Shown in pieces: positions 11,971-22,679 of a stretch of 64,000 nucleotides of DNA; the first letter of the stretch is position 1; every line of letters begins with the position of its first letter. The notes below the pieces were generated by a model, which was given only the letters and a program-made list of their open reading frames with translations, had not been told where the DNA came from and did no database searches. Source of the DNA: Neopestalotiopsis rosae (taxonomy: Eukaryota; Ascomycota; Sordariomycetes; Amphisphaeriales; Sporocadaceae); NCBI GenBank assembly GCA_023078685.1, contig JALGAS010000002.1, positions 806,001 through 870,000 of the forward strand, written 5' to 3'. The position numbers and the translations under genes are program-made.

Positions 11971-12979
11971 ATGCCTCCCAGGGATTTCCATTCTCGGAAG
12001 ACCATCATTAGGATGGATCCGGACTGTGCCATCTGTCGTGCTCCCGCGCAGGCACGATGTGACTGCGAGGCAAAAGGCCTCGAGATGGCTGTTCGCCAGG
12101 CCGAGCAACGGATGATGCAGACCATATATAGTGATATACGGTAAGGCCCATCTATTTCCCAAAACACATGTCTAAAGGGCTTGTGTGTTTGTGTTGGCTC
12201 TAGGAACTTTGGCTTATCATGTTTCTTTCTCCAGCAACTGGGTAAAAACACATGCTCAAGACTACATTTTGGAATACTTCAGACTCCTCACAGATCGCCG
12301 GAAGGCACAACACGAGCAAATGGAAAGCGCCATTCAGCAGCGCGCATGGTATCACTACAATGCACCTCCAGATCCCCGAGAGCTTGCTCAAAACAAGGCA
12401 GCACTGAAGCGCGGTATTGACGAGGACTGGCAGGCCAGTGTTCAGCGTTACCCTGAAGTCTTGGAGTACTTTTACAGCTTGGTCGACCTCTCTTTACCTG
12501 CCGATGATGACACTGCCGTCAAAGATCCGCCTCTGAGTGCTCTTCAAGGAAGTCGCGCGAACCGGAGGAGTGTTGGAGGGCCACCAGCCGGCGGAAGCAT
12601 CTTTAACGGTGACCGACCTATACGTGGAGGTACACCACCGATCATGATGGGAGGAAGAGATGGCCGCACAACTGCACCACCGATGGGCGGTGCCTTTGGA
12701 GTGCCACCTCCCGGCGGCATGAGGAGGATGCGACCACATCCTGGGAGTATATACGGACCGCCTGGATACTGACTTGGGCCGCTGCGGGAGATCCCTTCCT
12801 CCGCCTCTGGCTCAGATTCTTTTGACGACGACTCCCGCAGCTCGAACTCCTCGTTGCCGCCGAGCCCTGAAACCTCAGATTCCGACTCCGACCACTACTA
12901 CTATGCTGATGAGCATCCTGGTGATTCCTTCGATGAGGTTATCACCCATCAGCCATGGCGACATTATGGCCACTATTAA
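11971..12979 (+). CDS. Conserved fungal protein of unknown function (spliced C-terminus)
   Basis: Model: exons 11971-12140, 12235-12746, 12816-12979; 281 residues. Intron 1 is 94 nt. The N-terminus has a Cys-rich patch (MDPDCAICRAPAQARCDCEA) that could bind a metal. A helical stretch follows (VKTHAQDYILEYFRLLTD), then the best-conserved-looking block ALKRGIDEDWQASVQRYPEV, then a Gly/Pro/Arg-rich low-complexity part. The open frame ends at a TGA (12770-12772), but the bases after it remain open in the same frame to TAA at 12977-12979 and read as coding (DDDSRSSNSSLPPSPETSDSD, DEHPGDSFDEVI). A 69-nt intron 12747-12815 (GTATAT donor, TACTGAC branch-like site, GGCTCAG acceptor) removes the TGA without shifting frame. 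Without that splice the product is 235 residues. I recognise the middle block as conserved in Sordariomycetes but know no function. Confidence 0.72.
12747..12815 (+). other. Predicted 69-nt in-frame intron carrying a TGA stop
   Basis: Donor GTATAT at 12747, branch-like TACTGAC spanning the in-frame TGA at 12770-12772, and acceptor CTCAG ending at 12815. The length is a multiple of three, so retention gives a truncated protein and splicing an extended one with the flanking frame unchanged. Confidence 0.65.
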
Positions 12980-14214
12980 TCCGGATTACGCTTTTCTTTA
13001 CAGATCACCATTATGAGACCATTTCGTGCTTCCATCATCTCCTCTCATCTTTCGACGATCCGAAACGATAGCATATCAGGCACCACAGAACGAATTTTTC
13101 ACGACCCTGAATGACGACTTACGGGACGGATCTAATCGCCATTTGCATTTTATTTCTCTAATTTCTCGTGTTCCATGATTCTCATTTCCTTTACGAGATC
13201 ACGCGCAACGACATGAAAGTTTGGCATGACCATATTCGGTTGAGACACCGTTTGATTCCTTTCCTGGCACAGGGGTCCATTCACATCTTGGCGTCAATTG
13301 CACCTTGGAAAAATAGGGGCAATCTGGCCAAAATGGAAAGAAGGGCCACTCTGTTCATCTTTTCGAATGTTCTTTGTCCACCTATTTGTTGGGTTTTCCT
13401 TGCGTGGCCTTTTGGTATGCAGTCTTCTTGCGGAAAGCAACGCATGGCTGACGACTCGCGGAGGGCTACTATCATTTTCAAACGGAGTTCCGGCAACTTG
13501 ACCACCAATACGGGGAGGACAGCAGAGCCTTGCGAACCTTCCTATTTGAAAGAAAAGCTTTGGACCTGTCCATTAGCAGTCGGCATGTCTGTGATGTGCC
13601 GTCCAAAACGTAGGCGTCTGGTATAAAACATGGAGACACATGGACCAGAGAATTCTTAAGCATCATAGATGACGCATTTCCTGCTGCTATATGAGTAATT
13701 CGAAAAGAACACCATTTCAGATACAAGTTTTTACACAAATTCTCACAAGTGTTGCAAAAGTTTTATGCATATAATGCCAGTTCATAATTCAGTCTTTAGT
13801 ACAATTGGGCCAATATTCATAACAATGTGAAGTACTTTTGATTTATTCCTTTACTTTCTTTCTTTTGCCAGTGACGAAGCAATGCTGCAATGAAACCAAA
13901 GCTACGCTCAAGGAATTTGACTTTGCTTCTCCGTTCATGAGTGCCATATTAGGCTGTACAATGATAATTGCACATGGGTGGCAAGGGGAGGAGGTTGTAT
14001 ATAAGCAGGAGGAGGGAGATAATAGGAACCGAGCGATTGGCATTTGGTGTCAATCGCTGCTGGTGGCTAGGTCAGAAACACCCGTCAACAAACGTATAGG
14101 AGAAGTATCAACAGGTGCTTTTCCGTCGTCTGATGCCGTAGGAGATGGGTACGCATTTGTGTCCTTTTCGGAGCCGTCCAATGGAGCACATTCTTCAGAT
14201 GAGTCAAGGGAGCT
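12980..14214. other. Convergent intergenic region, unknown gene to bfr1
   Basis: 1.2 kb between facing stop codons, AT-rich in 13650-13900. It would include both 3' UTRs. A frame at 13168-13626 starts with GTG and has no recognisable features; I do not call it. Confidence 0.5.
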
Positions 14215-15699
14215 CTACTCCTTCTTCTCCTCCAGAGAGGCCTCCTTGAGGTCAGCGGTGGCCTCCTCAACCTTCTTGTCGCCGTTGACGCCCTTAGCCT
14301 CGGCATCCTCCTCGGCCTCGAGACGCTCAATCTCCTTCTTGGCCTTGTCGACGTTCTGTGAAGTTGTTAGCATATGTTACATTCGGGACGCGGTGGAGGA
14401 ATAACTTACGCGTTGCGTCTGGGCGGCCTGGTCCTCCTTCCAGTGAGCAAGCTTCTTCTTGATCTCCTCGATGGCGGTAGGAACATCCTCAGACTTCATG
14501 GGAGGAGAAACACCAATGGCAGAGCAGTCCTCCATGACGGAAGGGGGGCAGTTGAAACCGCCAGCCTTGGGCTCGGCGGGAGCGGACTTCTTGCCCTTCT
14601 TGCCCTTTGACTTGGGAGCAATGAAGTCATCCTCTTCCTTCTTGACAACCTTCATGCCCTTGAAGCCAGAATCGTCGACCTTGCGGGCAGCCTCAGCACC
14701 CAGACCCTTGTTAGCGAGCAGGGGTGTCTTCTCAGCGGTGAAGGTCGAGGGGTCGAAGAAGTGAAGCAAGCTGTTGGCGCGGCGGATCTCCTCAAGGTAA
14801 GCGGGGTCGCTGGCCTCCTGGAGCAGCTTCTGGGCACGCTCCTTCTTCTTCTCCTTCTCGTACTTCTCACGCTCAGCCTCTCTTCTCTCGCGAGCCTTGG
14901 CGCGTGCCTCGGCCTCGAACGCCTTGTTGGCGCGGACGGCGGCAAAGTGCTCATCCTTGATCTTCTTGATGTTGCCCCAAGATTCTTGTTGCTCGGCTTG
15001 CAGCTTGGTGCGCTGGTCGCGCAGGGTGTTCAAGTTCTTGTAGACATCGTCCTGCTCGGCCTTAATCTTGTCGAGCTCGGACTGGAGGGAGTTGTAGCGC
15101 TCGCTAAGAGCCTTCTGCTCGGGGTCATCCATCGAGTCCTTGATCTCCTTGATCTTGGCCTTGAGGTCGTCAATGCTCTTCTGGGAGTTGTCAAAGCCGG
15201 CAAAGTTCTTGCGCTGCTTCTTCAGGTTGGAGATCTCGGTAAGAGCCTTCTTCTCATCGACGAGCTTCATCATGCCAGTGTTGACCTGCTGGTCAAGGCG
15301 GGCAATCTCGCGGTCGAGGTCCTCGACGCTCTTAAAGTTGACCTTGCCGCGGGCGGTCTTCTGCTCGTTGATGCGAGACTTGAGCTGCTCGTCCAGGCGC
15401 TTCAGCTGGTCGAGCTTGGAGTTGCGGGCGTTCTTTCCGGCACCCTGCTTGTTGCGGATCTCATTAACCTCTGCAATCAACTCTGCTCTGCGCTTCTGGG
15501 CCGGGCTCTGCTCGTCCTTGTTCTTGCTGGGCTGGGCGAGGTCGAGCTTGGCCTTGATGTCCTTGAGCTGGGCCATCTTGTCGGCGTGCTCCTTCTCGGC
15601 CTTGGCCAACAGCTTCTTGTAAGCCTCCTCATCGGGTTTGGCAGGTCTGGTCTTGTCGGCGGCCGCAGGGGCGGCGGGGGTAGCAGCAACTTCAGCCAT
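14215..15699 (-). CDS. bfr1: Nuclear segregation / mRNP-associated coiled-coil protein Bfr1
   Basis: Two exons on the minus strand, 15699-14410 and 14355-14215 (54-nt intron 14356-14409), 476 residues. Yeast Bfr1 binds mRNA and polysomes at the ER and was first found by brefeldin A resistance and ploidy effects. The protein starts with an Ala/Pro-rich leader, then is almost all charged coiled coil (about residues 25-305; for example RRAELIAEVNEIRNKQGAGK, KVNFKSVEDLDREIARLDQQ). A more conserved segment follows (SDPAYLEEIRRANSLLHFFD). The C-terminus has a Lys-rich patch (PKSKGKKGKKSAPAEPK) and the GGFNCPPSVMEDCSAIGVSPP block before a Glu/Lys tail. Without the intron the frame would end ten residues after the donor in an unrelated tail. 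It is divergent from rpb5. Confidence 0.9.
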
Positions 15700-16681
15700 T
15701 GTGAAGAAGTGTCGGACAAAAAGGTCTACGGCGGTGGAAGTAGATGTGAGGTTTTAGGTGGGTGAAAGAGCAAGGAAGAACGGAAAGGAGATATGCGGTG
15801 ATCAATCGAATGATACCGACAGAACAACCTCTCGTCTATATATAATAAGGACGTTTACGAGGCCGCAGAAGCCAGGGATGAGACCAGGGATGAGAGGGAG
15901 GACGTAGAAAGGAAGTAAAAGTCGGCGACTTCTGTGAAGTTCAAAGGGGAGGAGGTGGAAGGAAGTCGGAAGTCACCCACACGATCGACGAAGCGAATTG
16001 ATTTAGTTTATTGAAACCGTGGGACTGGCCAGATCTTTTTTCGCCAGTCGGCGCGGCGGACGTTGGGGGACCAGGACCAGGGGAGGGACCCCTAAAGGAA
16101 GGGAAAAGAAGGTCCAGTACAGCTAACTTACAGGGGTGAATATGGCCATTGTCAAAAAGCTTGGGACCAATTGCAAGCTGGGGATGCGCTATTGTCGGTA
16201 CCTGTCACACAGCCTGTCGGCGCCGTGCTGCTGTAGGTACCTGCACACCTGCACAATCTGAGCCAAAATGCGTGCTTTTCTAGTCTTTTCCATGTTCCTT
16301 TCGGTCGTCGTGCACGGATCCCCCGCGTCCATAGTTTAGGTGCGGAAACCTCACACCCAGCAGCCAGTCGGTGAAACTTTTTGTCTCTTTCTCCGTGCTT
16401 GCCCAGCTTAGTGTAGCGCAGCCTAGCTCTTTGTAGGAGGGACAACTTTTTTTCCAGTCAAGGTTCCATCCAAACCAGTTCGTGACAAAATCTCCACGGC
16501 CAAGGCCTCAATCAGCTTGCCTGCACATTCCTTTGCGACAACAAAGACGACGGGACTACCCGCACAACAAGTCAGACACATACACAAACGTTTGCATCGC
16601 CTCCGCCTTTCGCCAAACAATCCGCGATCAGCAAGTTTACATCAGCGAGACGAGACATCATCAAACCTACCTTAGCCAACC
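15700..16681. other. Divergent promoter region between bfr1 and rpb5
   Basis: 982 bases between two start codons pointing away from each other. A TATA-like element for bfr1 lies at 15837-15848. Two GGTACCTG/AGGTACCTG words flank a palindromic stretch near 16197-16246. Both genes are growth-linked, so shared regulation is possible but not shown. Confidence 0.55.
15837..15848 (-). promoter_or_regulatory. TATA-box-like element upstream of bfr1
   Basis: TTATTATATATA on the minus strand, about 138 bases before the bfr1 ATG. It is a strong TATA match at a plausible distance for a fungal gene with a short 5' leader. Confidence 0.5.
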
Positions 16682-17480
16682 ATGGATGACGATAACGGAC
16701 AACGCGAGGCTCAGGACAGACTCGCTGCCAGAACCTGGCGAGCATGGAGGACCGTGAAGCAGATGGTGGCCGATAGAGTCAGTCCCAGCGACCCGTCTCG
16801 AGCGATTATTCCCGAATAAAATACTGATGACGCGAGTAGGGCTACGAGCTGGCCGAGCATGAAGTCAACATTTCTTTTGATGACTTCAAGGGCCAATTTA
16901 CTGATTCAGAAGGCGCCGTCAGGTAGGGCGACACTCAGGACCACATCTACAGAACTCCCGCAGCTGACTGATCTCCTCCAGACGCACCAACATGAGCTTC
17001 CACGCGCGACCCGGCGAGGAGCTGATCCGGCGCATCTCGGATCCCTCAAAGATCGGCACCGTCTACGTCGAATTCCTTGACGAGAGCAGCTTTGGAACAG
17101 AACAGATGCGAAAGTTTGGAAAGTTTTGCAGTGAGAACCACCACAGAGTTGGTATCATTGTGTCCCACGTCGCTGTCTCGTCGGCAGCCAAGAAGGAGGT
17201 GGCCAAGTGGAAGGAGTGGACCGACATTGAGTGGTTCTTGGAGGACGACCTTCTCATCAACATTACTCACCACGACCTGGTGCCGCGCCACATTGTTCTG
17301 TCTAGGGAGGAGAAGCTGGCCCTGCTCAAGCGCTACCGCCTCAAGGAGACTCAGCTGCCCCGTATCCTTATGAGGGATCCCGTGGCCAAGTATTACGGCA
17401 TGACGAGGGGCCAAGTTGTCAAGATTATCCGAAAGAGTGAGACGGCTGGCCGTTACGCCAGTTACAGATTGTGTGTCTAA
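16682..17480 (+). CDS. rpb5: DNA-directed RNA polymerases I, II and III subunit RPABC1 (Rpb5)
   Basis: Three exons, 16682-16777, 16840-16922, 16982-17480; 225 residues (yeast Rpb5 is 215). Rpb5 is a shared subunit of all three nuclear RNA polymerases and sits in the lower jaw. The N-terminal jaw domain is seen as LAARTWRAWRTVKQMVADRGYELAE-type sequence and ends in the VYVEFLDE and VGIIVSHVAVSSAAKKE segments. The highly conserved C-terminal assembly domain is clear: DLVPRHIVLSREEKLALLKR, then QLPRILMRDPVAKYYGMTRG and VVKIIRKSETAGRYASYRLC, ending with CV. Introns of 62 and 59 nt sit within the first 80 residues. The start is the first ATG in a CCATGG context. Confidence 0.95.
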
Positions 17481-19029
17481 GGCGGCATCGCAGATGGCCT
17501 TGTATTCCAAAGAAGAGGCAAATTCGTTTCAACATGGCGTCTTTGTGCATTGGCAATTGGTTTGGACGGCGTTTACTGGATTCGGAAGATTGATTTTCGC
17601 AGTATTTCTTAGCTGAGATGCTTGCTAGAGAGGGAAGACAAAAAAACAACATACCTGAGTAATGCATACACTCTTATGATACCTTCAAATTTTCGTCATT
17701 CGGGTGGAAGAGGGAAACAACAATCAACATCACGACTTTGTGTAATTGGCGGTGCGTTTGGGCTTGACGATCTCAGTCCATTTGCGAGGACAAAGAGATC
17801 CAGCCACAGTACGCATAATCACGAGGCCGTAGGACCGTTTGCCAAGCCTCACGGTACGTCAAATTCAAATCATACAAAAGCCAAGCAACCGCTGGTCACA
17901 GTCATCATGATACCACGGCTTCCAGAGGACTTTGTAATGCAAATCCAAAGCGCAATTGGTTGGAATAGCAGACTGGGGTTTCTTTGCCTGTTTGCATGCC
18001 GGGAGCCTGATGTGGTTTCTCATTCTCAAGAACTCAAAGCTTGCACAGGTCTTCTGCGTCCAACCACTCGTGAATCGGTCACGAAATTTCAGAAACTTGA
18101 GAGAAGCAGTGATTGCTGCCATAGGATCAACAAATATACGGATCGTCTGGAGTCTCGGATCTCGCCCGTTTCTATGCCTTGCATACTATGCTATTCCAAT
18201 TTGTGTACAAAACCTCACAATTTGGCTACATTTTGCGGCACGTGATATACTCTCAGGTAATAACCAATCATATATTAAGTTGACTCAAAAAGAATTAGCC
18301 AAATATAATCCGTTCAGTCCGGCTCTCGATCTATAGAACAAACAATGTTGCACTGCCAACAGATTTATGTTCATGAATCGGCATGTCGAACGCTGACGAG
18401 TAGCAAAAGACCTTGTGAATATGAACGGGCGATTGTAGTCTTGAACACTTGAGTGGAATCAATCCCTACACTTTTAGGTTCGAGAGAGTGTCCATATCAC
18501 AAAAACACAATCTTAGTTCTATGGTGAGTTATACGGATCTATTCAATCTGGTCCACATCTGCACTTCGACTTTATGCTGCGCCAATCATCACAACTTCTC
18601 TCTCCCAGGTAACGCTCTCGCAAGCCGCCCTGTCCCACCACAAGACCCTGAGACAAGACTATACCGTAGGTAGTCAAGTGAACGCTTCAAAAGGATCCAA
18701 GTTTATAGTATATCAGCACTTGTGCGTGTGGCGGAGCAGTGGGAAGCCAAAGACAAAGGACCGTGATTGGCCATCCTCTCACGTTAGCCTTCATCTAGCC
18801 TTCATATACGTCCGTTCTTGATGCTGGAGATCAACATGACTAGTTCTTGACCTAGTCGACGGCCCCCATTGGCTTTAGCGGCCGCTTTACGAGACTTGTA
18901 AGATCGCTATGGTCTATTTAAGAAGCTGGTCAGATCCCCCTCAGCGGGCAGAGGTAATAGAGTGGTTTTGCATAATTTCCTCCCGTGTGTGAGACCAGAG
19001 AGAGAGACTCTGCTTGAAATATCTCAGCC
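17481..19029. other. Intergenic region between rpb5 and the P450 gene
   Basis: 1.5 kb. Two overlapping + strand frames (17622-18245, 207 codons; 17956-18336, 126 codons) have no recognisable domain, weak codon character, and overlap each other in different frames, so neither is called. A TATA-like site at 18915 lies in the P450 promoter. Confidence 0.5.
18915..18922 (+). promoter_or_regulatory. TATA-like element of the P450 gene
   Basis: TATTTAAG at 108 bases before the P450 ATG, in a locally GC-mixed context. A plausible TATA box by position and sequence; not otherwise supported. Confidence 0.4.
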
Positions 19030-20900
19030 ATGCTTCGCGAGATCATCTACACACTCTTGGCGCTCCTCCTCGTCCTGTACGGGGCGGACTTCGCCCTGGG
19101 CCTCGGCGACGACGCCCGCGAGCCGCCGCGTCTCCGGGCCCGGATCCCGCTGATCGGCCACCTGCTGGGCCTCATGCGGCACGGGGTGTCGTACTTTAGC
19201 GAGACGAGCGCTCGGGTCAATAACGGCGGCAGCGGCAGCGGCGAAAAGGAAATGTACACGCTCGGCATCCTCCACTACAAGCTCTACGTCTGTAACGCCA
19301 ACCGGCTCATGCCGTTTATCCAAAAGAGCGCCCGGACCGTCTCCTTCAAGCCGTTTATGCAGACGGCGGTGCGCTCGCACGGCGGCGCCTCGGATCACGC
19401 GTATGAGATTTTCGGCGATGGGGCCTTTTTGGACAAGTACTCACACAACAGTATGTTATTCCAAAGATGTTTCTGGTTGATTTATGAAAATGCTTAATCT
19501 GCGGAAAATCTCAACTGCTTCCATTCTTCACGTCCCACGAGACCAACTCCCCTCGCGAAGCCTATATTTCTCAGTTATGAGAGGCAGAGTCGTTGACCTA
19601 TTCATTTGATGATGCAGTGAAACACAGCCTTGCTCCAGGCCCTCACCTCGACGAGCAGAATCTGAGAATGGGAAACCGCGTCATGGTGGACATTGAGGCT
19701 CTCCTCAGCAGCGAGAAGCAGTTCTTCCTGCTGGAGTGGGTTCGCCACGCCGTTGTGCAGGCCTCGAGCTGCGGCGTCTACGGAGCAAATCATCCCTTTG
19801 TCCGGCGCGAGGTAGAGGACGCCTATTGGTAAGTTTCTCAAAAACGTGGGAGACGACTTGTTCCCCCTTTTTATGGCCATGTATGATGGAACGTTGCTGA
19901 ACCTGTACATCTCCAACATAGGAAATGGCAATCATGGATTCCCGCACACCTGGCCCAGCTCGACCCCCTCGGCACCGGCTACGCCGCGCGCGACATTGTA
20001 GCCGATGCGTACCGCCGGTACCTCGCCAGCCCTGACCTCCCCAACGACGCCGCGCTCGTGGTCCGGGAGCGCGTGCGGGTCCAGCGCGAGGCCGGCATGT
20101 CGGAGGAGGACATTGCCAGGATGGAGAGCGGCTTCCCGACGGCCGTGTTTGGCAACACGAGCCCGACGCTCTTTTGGACCATCTGGGAGCTCTTCTCCCG
20201 CGGCGACGTGCTGGCCGAGGTGCGGCGCGAGGTGGAGGAGCGGGCAGTCACTGTCATCACGACCGAGAAGAACGACGAGGGGAGGCGAGCGTTTGAGCTC
20301 GACGTGGGAGCGCTCAAGCACCGGTGCCCCCTGCTGCTGTCCGTCTACCAGGAGACCCAGCGCCGCCGCCATGTCCACGCCAACATCCGCAAGGTCCTCG
20401 CCGACACGGTACTAGACGGCAAATACCTGCTCAAGGCGGGAAACTACCTTCAGATGCCCGGGGCGCCGATTCACGGTAGCGAGGCCATATGGGGCCCGAC
20501 GGCGGGCGAGTTTGATCCGTACCGCTTCGTCGATCGTCACGGCAGCAGCGGCAACAGCAACAACAAGAAGGCGGATACTGCCACCACCGCCGCCGCCCCC
20601 GCGCCCGGAAACAGCGCTTTCCTCGCCTGGGGAGCGCCGCCGCATCTGTGTCCCGCCCGGCAGTTTGCGTCGACCGAGATCCTCATCATTGTAGCGCTGC
20701 TGGCCCTGCGCGCCGACCTGCGGCCAGTGGGCAACGGCGGGTCTTGGGAGTACCCGGAGCTCAACCGGGCCGACATGGTGACGGTGCTGAACCCAAAGCA
20801 GGACGTCGGAATGGAGGTGGTCGCCCGCGAGGAGTGGAGCGGCCAGTGGTCGCTCAAGACGAGCGAGAGTACCTCGCGTATCTCTCTGGCTTCGGGGTAG
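19030..20900 (+). CDS. Cytochrome P450 monooxygenase (CYP7/CYP8-like fungal type)
   Basis: Three exons, 19030-19450, 19618-19828, 19922-20900; 536 residues. An N-terminal hydrophobic anchor (about 5-25, IIYTLLALLLVLYGADFAL) is followed by a Pro-containing hinge (RIPLIGHLLGLMRHGVSYF). The I-helix region reads FGNTSPTLFWTIWELF (about 287-302); the A/G-G-x-x-T core is replaced by N-T-S-P-T, as in non-classical CYP7/CYP8-like enzymes. The K-helix ExxR is ETQR (about 355-358), and the PERF-like segment is FDPYRFVD. The heme loop is WGAPPHLCPAR with the cysteine at about 454; this departs from F-G-x-G-x-R-x-C-x-G. A Thr/Ala/Asn-rich insert precedes the heme loop. Substrate unknown; sterol- or fatty-acid-like chemistry is only a family guess. 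It stands alone with no biosynthetic neighbours, and its third positions are very GC-rich. Confidence 0.87.
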
Positions 20901-22679
20901 AAGTAAACGAAAAAGGAATTGTCATGATGATATTTTGCCTGCCAAGATTTTAGTTTGTACATTGGTAGTATCCATATTGCTGGAAAATGTCTACTCAAGA
21001 AAATACCAAGATACTTTTTTTTATATGACTACAATAAATAGGCGTATGATAAGCCAACCGCTCATCTGCATAACAAGACCACCACAGCAGATTATAGTTA
21101 TGACAACTGTGTGAGGTCTTGCAATTATGTGTCTACAAACCGCCATCTCTTGTTTACACGATCTCATAGTTTAAAAAAAACCATAATAAAAGTAGGAAAA
21201 AAAAAAAAAAAGGCCAGGAGGAGCCTTGGACGACTTAGAGAGGCTGGTCGTATGACCAAACTCATACAATTTCACGTTTTGGACGAGAATTTCTTTCCTG
21301 TCAGGTAACCATCATACCACCAGACTACCCTCCATACCCGGACGACTCCAGCACCTCTGAAAAAGCCGCTTAAAACTTGCTCTTGATCTCACGAATATCT
21401 CATAGCCACGGCATCCCCGGAAAAAAAAAGCTCGCTTCCTCTCTGGCGAGTTTCAGAAATAACGAGATAAACCCCTGTCATCGATTTGCAGAGCCTCAAT
21501 CCCAAGGAGTCTGTACCAAGCAATTTACAACACGACATTGACACGTGTCCCACGCATAAAAGATCGCAGAATGGAAGAAGAAGAAAAGAAGGAAAAACTG
21601 GAGCGAGATTGCAGATCTCGCCTCGTGTCAAGTGGCGGAGAACTCGAGAGGGAGGTGCAAATGCGCAAACTTGGGAGGTGCAAGAAGGATTATCAAACGC
21701 GGGATCGCCAACCCTGGGTTCAGCTCTCCAGTCTGTGCGCAAATGTGTATACTCGTGATATTCGGCGGGGTCTTTCCTAATTCGGTCTTTCGATTTTCTT
21801 TTGTGGATAGAGCAAGTCCGGACGCTGGGAAGCACCTTGATATCAAGTCATTATCGAATGCCATTAAGATTGTAGACGAGGCGTGGATTGTAGATTACAG
21901 AATGCATAGACGATGATCATTGATCACTTGCTCTGAAGTTATTCAGGAGGCAGGAATATCACAATTTTGTATACTTTTCATAAAATAGTTATTATATATC
22001 AATATTCTCAAGTCCTACGTGATTCTTTCTAAAAGTAATCGAAACATATCCTTGAAGGTCTCGCCTCAGGAGGGGTATATGGTGGGATCTATAGCAGTAC
22101 CACTGCTGCTTTGAACAAAGCGGAGTATTAGGAATAAGCCATGTCAGTTTGTCAAGCGATTTAACCATCTCTACTGTCGTCGCTTCCAAAGGTAGCCCAT
22201 CAGCAAGACAACTCGCTCCGACGACTGCGAGTCCTCTTCCATCATTCCGGCCCAAATCAAATTTCCCATTCGTTTTGTTTTTCTCGTTCCATCATTCTTT
22301 CGTGTCGTGTCGTATAGAGAAAATATCAAATAACCTGAATGGTATCGCTGCCGGGGGGATATCATTGACAAAAAAAAACACCAAAAAATCAAAAAGGGAG
22401 AGAAACGCCGCCCACTCCTTGGTCTAATCCTCTGAGCCAGAATGTCCTTTATGGCCTGCCCATTAAATAGTGTAATGAAGTAAGGCCAACCCCGGGCCTG
22501 CCCGAATCTTTTGTTTGCTCGAGAGAAAGTCCAAAATGGTGGTATAGTACAAGTGTCGTTTGAATGACTTGTCGATAAGTTGTTTTCTTGTGGCGTGGTT
22601 AGAACGCTCTAGGTGATGTGTAAAGAATGTGCCAATAGTGCAAGTTCAAGGATGAGGGGTGTGTCGTGAGTGCAGCTGA
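20901..22679. other. Convergent intergenic region, P450 to 7TM gene
   Basis: 1.8 kb, AT-rich with a 15-A run at 21197-21211. No open frame resembles a gene. It would hold the 3' UTRs of both flanking genes. Confidence 0.5.
21197..21211. repeat. A15 homopolymer tract
   Basis: Fifteen A residues in intergenic DNA; a simple low-complexity tract. Confidence 0.9.

Noticed and set aside
12770..12979. Stop-codon readthrough as the main explanation of the downstream open frame
   Set aside because: The intron with good donor, branch-like site and acceptor explains it more simply; the following CTT is not the known TGA-CTA context. Kept only as an alternative.
13168..13626. 152-codon frame between the unknown gene and bfr1
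   Set aside because: Starts at GTG, no domain, lies where both 3' UTRs are expected.
14761..15765. 334-codon + strand frame antisense to bfr1
   Set aside because: Leu/Val-rich antisense of a Lys/Glu coiled coil, a known artefact of codon composition.
17622..18336. Two overlapping + strand frames of 207 and 126 codons after rpb5
   Set aside because: They overlap in different frames, lack domains, have poor codon character and no promoter-like context; best read as chance frames in rpb5 3' and intergenic DNA.
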